Of a stretch of 64,000 nt of DNA, positions 61,601 through 64,000 are shown piece by piece. How positions within the stretch are numbered: position 1 is the stretch's first letter; each line of letters begins with the position of its first letter. The translations under genes were made by a program, and so were the position numbers. The notes under the pieces are model-generated. The model made no database searches, was not told the origin of the DNA, and was given only the letters and a program-made list of their open reading frames with translations. Source of the DNA: Microvelia longipes (taxonomy: Eukaryota > Arthropoda > Insecta > Hemiptera > Veliidae); the NCBI GenBank assembly GCA_018340805.1, contig JACMZG010000008.1, positions 79,738,042-79,802,041 on the forward strand, read 5' to 3'.

Positions 61601-64000
61601 ATCGTAGTTGTACGATTTACTGGTCAACCGAAGCCAATGACTTAGATTGATTTTGTTAATATTCTTCATTTCATGGTTTTTGCCTGCTATTTCCTTATAT
61701 TGTTTGTGAACCTCAGTAGCTGCTGCTAATATACTGCATATAATATACTGCAGCTTATATAAGTTAGGAGAGAAAAATTCTGAGGTACCCCATACCCAAT
61801 TTTGACATGATTTGGTACAGACAGGGTACCTTACTACCTGTCCCTACTACCTGTGCATTACTATTTGTACCTTACTACCTGTGCATTACTACCTGTCCCT
61901 ACTACCTGTGCATTACCTTGTCCTACTACCTGTGCATGTACTTAACTACCTTGTGCATTACTACTGTACTTACTACCGTGTGCATTACACCTGTACCTAC
62001 CTGTCCATTACTACTGTGCATTACTACCTGTACCTTACTACCTGTGCATTACTACCTGTGCATTACTACCTGTACCTACCTGTGCATTACTACCTGTACC
62101 TTACTACCTGTGCATTACTACCTGTGCATTACTACCTGTGCCTTACTACCTGTACCTTACTACCTGTACCTTACTACCTGTGCATTACTACCTGTACCTT
62201 ACTACCTGTCCCTACTACCTGTACTTACTAAGTTTCCTTACTAGATAGTGAAACAAGCGTTGCCAGGGGTTTATTCTATGTGATTGCTCTCCTCATGTAA
62301 TATTTGAGATAGTCCTGTTTCCTTATGTTTCTTTTTTTTTCCAGATCTTCAGATTATCTAAGTGATGAAGATTATGAAATAGATAGACGAGCCTATAGTA
62401 GGAGAGATAGGTATGTTTCAGTTTAGTGTCTTTACTTTCTTAAATTTAATTTAGACCTTGTACTTAATCTTTTTAAAGGTCACTCTTAATATTGTCGGAT
62501 GGTTAATATTGTCATCTGGAAAATAGCTATGGAGCTCATAGCTCATTATTTTGTGGGAAAATAATATAGAGACATCGAGTTTAACATTAGTCAAGTATTT
62601 TTATTCTACTCTCTAGTATTTCAGCTCTCAGTCTACTATGGTGGTATACACAGCAGGATTATCTATGCTCTTTTCTATTGGGGAAACTCATTTTATGCAG
62701 ACAGTATTTTCTATGCAAAGGAAAGCCATCAGAGCCATTGACTTATCTCGTTATCAGCATTAGTTTTTTTTCAAAGCTCTTTATTTCACAAAAAAAGTAT
62801 TGATACAAAAGTAAAACAAGTATTATAAACAAAATAAGTACATTGAACAAAGTGAAATCCCACAAGGTAATCCTGAGTGTGGTGGTCTTTAAGTAAATAA
62901 TAAAAGCTTAAGTTATACTAGGTGTACAAAATATAATAAATACATACATACACACACACACATACATACACACATATATTTATAAATAAAAAATTAGAGA
63001 ATACAAAAAAAATCAATAATTTACAAAAAGGTATAAATTAAAGAAAAAGAAATAGTTATTTATGCACCAAGGGAGTAAAGAATATCATTATTCCCCTGAG
63101 CATTATGTTGGTTCCTGAGGCGAAAGCCGAGGGAACCAAAGGATTTAAATCCTGATGCGAAGTCGAGGGATTTATTTGTTTAACTCCTGAGGCGCAGCCG
63201 AGGGAGTTATAGCTGTTTACTCCCGAGGCGAAGCCGAGGGAATAATGGCATGTTACTCCCAAGGTGAATACAAGATTTTATCTCCAGACGTCGACATTAA
63301 AAATAAAGTAAGAATGTTTTTTCATTTCTTATTTGAAGATTTTTCAACTGAAAATTATCTTACCTTTATCATAAAAAACTCGTCGTTTGGTAAATTATGC
63401 AAAAAGTCTTCAACTTAATTCTTTGTAAAAACATTCGCTTTCTTTGCAACATAACCTTCGTTTTTTCTTTTTAATAATGCTATTAGTGATGCAGAGCTTT
63501 TGATATTAAAATTTTCTCTCAGGCAAATTGATTTGATCATTAAATACAGTGATCGCAGACTTGATGCTTGTTTTGTTTTTCATTCATTATTAAAATAAAC
63601 AAGCAATGCATTTTTACTTACTTGTTGTATATTATGATCATGACACCAACGTTTAAAATTATTACATGCTTTGTCATATAACTTTTTCGATTTCGTTGGT
63701 AACAAGTTTTCTTTTACCAAGTTCGCTTCAATAGCAATGTCAGGAGGTGTATTGTTAAATCGCACACAATATTATCTTACATAATTGAAATATTAGAGTA
63801 GAATATTAGAGCAGTTATAAGTAATATTTAATCTAATTATAAAAGTTTAAGACAGGTTAAACAGTTAAAGCTAAGGTTTAAAACTTAAAAAAAACTTTGA
63901 TTTAATGATATTTTGTCAAAAAAAAAAGAATGAGTATGCAAATCTTAAAATTTTAAGATTTTAAAAAATCAGGATAGCCAACTTAATTTTTTTACTTTTA
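46588..64000 (+). CDS. Sec16: Sec16-like ER exit-site scaffold, N-terminal part (eight exons; 3' part outside window)
   Basis: Exons 46588-46680, 48840-49063, 52366-54171, 56122-56245, 57048-57158, 59346-59460, 60869-60970 and 62345-62410 join in consistent phase. The product is disordered: Trp/Asp/Asn-rich at the start (MSVDPWSWGDDNSDQDW), then Gln/Asn/Pro-rich, a 13-residue tandem repeat, an acidic and Gln-rich stretch, an Arg/Ser/Gly-rich stretch, NEYLETSQLS, two VGRVVVG/MERMVVG-type motifs, and an Arg/Asp/Tyr-rich segment (SSYEEDDQEYSSDNRRH). This order fits animal Sec16, which organises COPII budding sites. The central conserved and C-terminal domains would lie beyond 64000 and cannot be checked. 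One frameshifted patch lies at about 52710-52765. Another large low-complexity protein cannot be excluded. Confidence 0.62.
46681..48839 (+). other. Sec16 intron 1
   Basis: AT-rich. A degraded repeat around 48340-48600 (GGCTGTCCAGGGCCTAACTT) resembles the hAT-like remnant. No exon recognised. Confidence 0.45.
48840..49063 (+). CDS. Sec16: Sec16-like exon 2 (Asn/Gln/His-rich)
   Basis: The acceptor TTTTTTAAATAG ends at 48839 and the donor GTGAGA starts at 49064. The exon encodes NSGFGGNGGQYPNNNTQQ, an Asn/His/Arg-rich stretch, INTAADYFNKQPQPPPGA and PDVENKEIPDHASG. It ends two bases into a codon. AADYFN is the first of several [DN]-[YF]-F motifs in this protein. Confidence 0.65.
49340..49530 (-). 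mobile_element. tRNA-derived SINE S1, minus-strand copy
   Basis: Reads in reverse: GCCGGTTTAGAGCCTT... AACCCCTGCAGGAACTACCT ... AACTTAGGATGTGAACCCC. The degenerate tRNA head is at the right end. In the intron after Sec16 exon 2. Confidence 0.65.
50880..50974 (+). CDS. Candidate alternative first exon inside Sec16 intron 2
   Basis: An ATG in GCCATGT context opens MSFEETMFITDVKHKV, then a short Asn-rich and Leu-containing stretch ending ETES plus two bases at a GTAATG donor (50975). The end phase equals that of Sec16 exon 2, so it can splice in frame to the acceptor at 52366. It could also be a chance open frame or the start of a mobile-element gene. Nothing in the 31 residues is recognisable. 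Confidence 0.3.
51005..51120. repeat. Dispersed repeat family D, uninterrupted copy
   Basis: ATATAGAAGGAGCACAGGAC through AGGGGTACCACCCTAACAAC. The same segment at 20937-21360 is split by a family C MITE, and 58680-58790 holds an inverted, shorter copy. A partial inverted partner lies at 51400-51460. Confidence 0.6.
51445..52037 (-). mobile_element. Degenerate hAT-like DNA transposon remnant
   Basis: The right end TAACCAGTCCGCCCCTGTC is the complement of CAGGGGCGGACTGG, a common hAT-type terminus. The interior GGGGTCTACTTTTAACTAGA is shared with 30570-30610, where the opposite terminus CAGTGGCGGACTGAGCC occurs at 30483. No transposase reading frame was seen. Confidence 0.4.
52366..54171 (+). 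CDS. Sec16: Sec16-like large exon 3 with 13-residue tandem repeats
   Basis: The acceptor TTGTTGGACAG ends at 52365 and the donor GTAATA starts at 54172. About 600 codons. A Gln/His/Pro-rich start is followed by tandem copies of MPPQQPMNSGPPS (39-bp unit, about 52633-53100). Next come an Asn/Gln/Glu-rich acidic stretch, an Arg/Ser/Gly/Asp-rich stretch around 53690-54110, and ISQLSKPPNQ. The frame is broken in the repeats at about 52710-52765 by several small deletions relative to the 39-bp consensus (net one base). Reading is clean on both sides, so this is probably a sequence or assembly error in a tandem array. Confidence 0.7.
54395..54905 (+). repeat. Dispersed repeat family B, copy 4
   Basis: Runs from TTCATTTATACAGTTGTTAT to TGATGAGGAAAAGTTCTGAG in the intron after Sec16 exon 3. 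It contains a tandem duplication of a GTCTGTCTGTATGTATGAGT-type segment (54519-54590). It is inverted relative to the next copy, 80 bases away. Confidence 0.7.
54985..55690 (-). repeat. Dispersed repeat family B, copy 5, most complete
   Basis: Starts GGGGTACCTCAGAACTTTTC and ends TATAAATGAGGAAAAGTAAA. It carries all blocks of the family, including AGGATGCCTTAAAAACACCT. With copy 4 it forms a long inverted repeat. Confidence 0.72.
56122..56245 (+). CDS. Sec16: Sec16-like exon 4
   Basis: The acceptor TGTATTTACAG ends at 56121 and the donor GTAAGT starts at 56246. The exon reads LDDCPLDRNEYLETSQLSNQ then DPNQTDTRSSSRHPSDSG. The NEYLETSQLS core resembles the NRYLETGQLS-type segment remembered from insect Sec16 proteins. 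Phase is 0 at entry and one base at exit, consistent with both neighbours. Confidence 0.65.
56948..57002. mobile_element. MITE family C terminal fragment
   Basis: Only the last 55 bases are present (GGCCTCCCAATCTATTGA ... CTCTCTAGCATATATATTTC plus TATG). It ends 46 bases before Sec16 exon 5, next to its acceptor region. Confidence 0.7.
57048..57158 (+). CDS. Sec16: Sec16-like exon 5
   Basis: The acceptor GTTGTTGCAG ends at 57047 and the donor GTATCG starts at 57159. It encodes NDRREVVGEAEPSSTPVGR, VVVGHTTPTNQT and PPPNHS. VGRVVVG is the first of two [RM]-V-V-G motifs. A SINE tail begins only about 16 bases after the donor. Confidence 0.62.
57174..57260 (-). mobile_element. tRNA-derived SINE S1, tail fragment
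   Basis: AATGCCCGTTTAGAGCCTTG and TAACCCCTGCGGGAACAACC are the complement of the S1 3' body. It starts about 16 bases after the Sec16 exon 5 donor. Confidence 0.65.
58437..58565 (-). mobile_element. tRNA-derived SINE S1, head fragment
   Basis: Ends with AACGACTTCAACCACGGAGG, the complement of the S1 tRNA-like head. GAACAATAATCTTATGTAAA matches the copy at 49340. Confidence 0.6.
58700..59262 (+). pseudogene. 5'-truncated non-LTR retrotransposon, RT C-terminal domain
   Basis: About 173 codons are open here: MSQQDLKQAYHGLFESYISY, LILYGH, LLKQIKVIQIIAGAKRLTSW, then FRKPKILTFYNLYIFSCTIQ, KYDTRNR, a segment with IKLFNLFNKETKE, and IKDFLLKNPCYS. This is the connection and C-terminal region of Jockey/CR1-type LINE proteins. 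It sits in the intron before Sec16 exon 6, in sense orientation, and the stop is at 59260. The RT catalytic part is absent, so it is a 5'-truncated insertion. Its left end adjoins a small dispersed repeat (58680-58790). Confidence 0.82.
59346..59460 (+). CDS. Sec16: Sec16-like exon 6
   Basis: The acceptor TATTGTGTTGTAG ends at 59345 and the donor GTAAGTG starts at 59461. It reads DEVEGNGSGSMERMVVGERR then a basic, His/Arg-rich stretch. MERMVVG matches the (E)RMVxG motif that recurs in Sec16 proteins. Confidence 0.63.
59775..60695 (-). repeat. Dispersed repeat family B, copy 6, interrupted by a SINE
   Basis: The two halves (59775-60175 and 60413-60695) match continuous sequence in the copy at 54985-55690. 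A tRNA-derived SINE occupies the break. It lies in the intron before Sec16 exon 7. Confidence 0.72.
60176..60412 (+). mobile_element. tRNA-derived SINE (family S1) inserted in a family B repeat
   Basis: The head GTCTGCCTCCGTGGCCGTGA contains a polymerase III A-box-like segment, and GGTCCGGGGTTCGCAGC serves as B box. The body has CCCGCAGGGTGAATACCCTG and GGGCCGAAAGGCTCTAAAAC. The tail is ATTTT repeats. It is the most complete S1 copy; others are on the minus strand at 49340, 57174 and 58437. Confidence 0.78.
60869..60970 (+). CDS. Sec16: Sec16-like exon 7 (Arg/Asp/Tyr-rich)
   Basis: The acceptor TTTGCTGCAG ends at 60868 and the donor GTATTA starts at 60971. It reads SSYEEDDQEYSSDNRRHRDD then YRRDHRNKRLQEH. 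This charged segment resembles the Arg/Asp/Tyr-rich region before the Sec16 central conserved domain. Confidence 0.62.
61047..61265. mobile_element. Foldback / inverted-repeat element
   Basis: The left arm at 61047-61124 (AAGATTTAGGTCTTCCCGTG...) is nearly complementary to 61184-61265, with a 59-base centre. The arms include GAAGATGGCTCCCACAGTGG and its complement. A single-arm relative is at about 59735-59790 (CCTGAAGATGCTTCCCAGAG). It lies in the Sec16 intron after exon 7. Confidence 0.75.
61812..62236 (+). repeat. 14-bp minisatellite TTACTACCTGTGCA in a Sec16 intron
   Basis: About thirty copies of TTACTACCTGTGCA/TTACTACCTGTACC with single-base variants, ending shortly before exon 8. Two overlapping open frames of 139-145 codons across it are products of the repeat and not genes. 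Confidence 0.88.
62345..62410 (+). CDS. Sec16: Sec16-like exon 8
   Basis: A strong polypyrimidine tract and CCAG end at 62344; the donor GTATGT starts at 62411. It reads RSSDYLSDEDYEIDRRAYS then RRDR, the same character as exon 7. The phase demands a further exon, which must lie beyond 64000, since 62411-64000 shows only repeats. Confidence 0.62.
62411..63049 (+). other. Sec16 intron after exon 8
   Basis: No exon seen. A CA-rich stretch lies at 62940-62975. The Crypton-like copy begins to the right. Confidence 0.45.
63050..64000 (-). mobile_element. Crypton-like tyrosine-recombinase element, copy 2 (continues past right edge)
   Basis: The minus-strand frame 63765-63580 reads MRFNNTPPDIAIEANLVKEN then LLPTKSKKLYDKACNNFKRW, CHDHNIQQVSKNALLVYF. 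It resembles the N-terminal core-binding segment of Crypton-type tyrosine recombinases that recur as repeats in arthropod genomes (remembered pattern LLPxKSxxLYDKxYxxFxxW). Minus-strand continuation below 63580 gives frame-broken pieces with SLIALLKRKNEGYVAKKA and ends at a donor-like site near 63365. The catalytic domain was not found. The left end carries a four-hairpin array. Family assignment is by recalled similarity only. Confidence 0.55.
63110..63244. repeat. Array of four GC-rich hairpins with covarying outer stems
   Basis: Four units share the core TGAGGCG(A)AGCCGAG, with differing but matched outer stems. Unit 1, 63110-63137, has GGTTCC/GGAACC. Unit 2, 63147-63173, has AAATCC/GGATTT with a degraded core. 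Unit 3, 63181-63209, has TAACTCC/GGAGTTA. Unit 4, 63217-63244, has TTACTCCC/GGGAATAA with one mismatch. They stand at the end of a Crypton-like element. The related copy at 31558-31585 has only the first unit. Confidence 0.8.

Noticed and set aside
61807..62244. 139-145-codon Tyr/Cys/Leu/Thr frames
   Set aside because: Produced by the 14-bp minisatellite without stop codons in two frames.
63110..63244. Hairpin array considered as transcription terminators or a CRISPR-like array
   Set aside because: Outer stems differ between units, there are no regular spacers, and the context is an animal intron with a transposon; kept as a structural finding instead.

Overview
The window is AT-rich, intron-rich eukaryotic nuclear DNA with long (TA)n microsatellites, degraded LINEs, tRNA-derived SINEs, MITEs and foldback elements. 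GT-AG introns and the three recognisable genes point to an animal. The repeat landscape suggests an arthropod, probably an insect; that is an inference from overall character, not from a diagnostic sequence. There are no prokaryotic operons, CRISPR arrays, attachment sites or clear stand-alone RNA genes.

Three host genes are supported by residue-level family matches and by splice phases that join without stops. (1) 2251-10122 (+): the C-terminal six exons of a RapGEF1/C3G-type Rap guanine-nucleotide exchange factor (end of the REM domain plus the whole CDC25 catalytic domain and stop). Its 5' part lies before the window. (2) 33886-39096 (-): Sec22, the ER-Golgi longin R-SNARE. Four exons are visible, but the exon expected to carry the first half of the SNARE motif was not found. 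(3) 46588 to beyond 62410 (+): the N-terminal, low-complexity half of a protein that looks like Sec16, the ER exit-site scaffold. Eight exons are in frame with each other, apart from one frameshifted patch inside a tandem peptide repeat. The rest of the gene, including the expected central conserved domain, lies past the right edge. Sec22 and Sec16 both act in COPII-dependent ER-to-Golgi traffic and are arranged head to head. The region just upstream of Sec22 (39097-39751) may be a shared promoter and may contain a non-coding Sec16 first exon.

Layout: 1-10490 RapGEF1 introns and exons with dispersed repeats, a 165-bp tandem repeat and a near-perfect 0.78-kb foldback element; 10490-20300 very AT-rich intergenic DNA without recognisable genes; 20300-31640 a repeat belt (TIR MITEs, palindromic MITEs, a Penelope-like element with GIY-YIG remnant, LINE fragments, a Crypton-like tyrosine-recombinase element); 31640-39096 Sec22 and its 3' flank; 39097-46587 intergenic DNA with a LINE C-terminus, a large (TA)n block and a degenerate Jockey-like reverse transcriptase; 46588-64000 Sec16, whose introns hold SINEs, a LINE C-terminus, inverted repeats, a 14-bp minisatellite and a second Crypton-like copy carrying four GC-rich hairpins whose outer stems covary.

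No wholly new gene system is evident. The most unusual items are the hairpin array at 63110-63244, the foldback at 9039-9817, the missing Sec22 exon, the Sec22/Sec16 head-to-head arrangement and a phase-compatible alternative first exon at 50880. All were read by eye. Repeat boundaries are approximate unless a terminal motif is stated.
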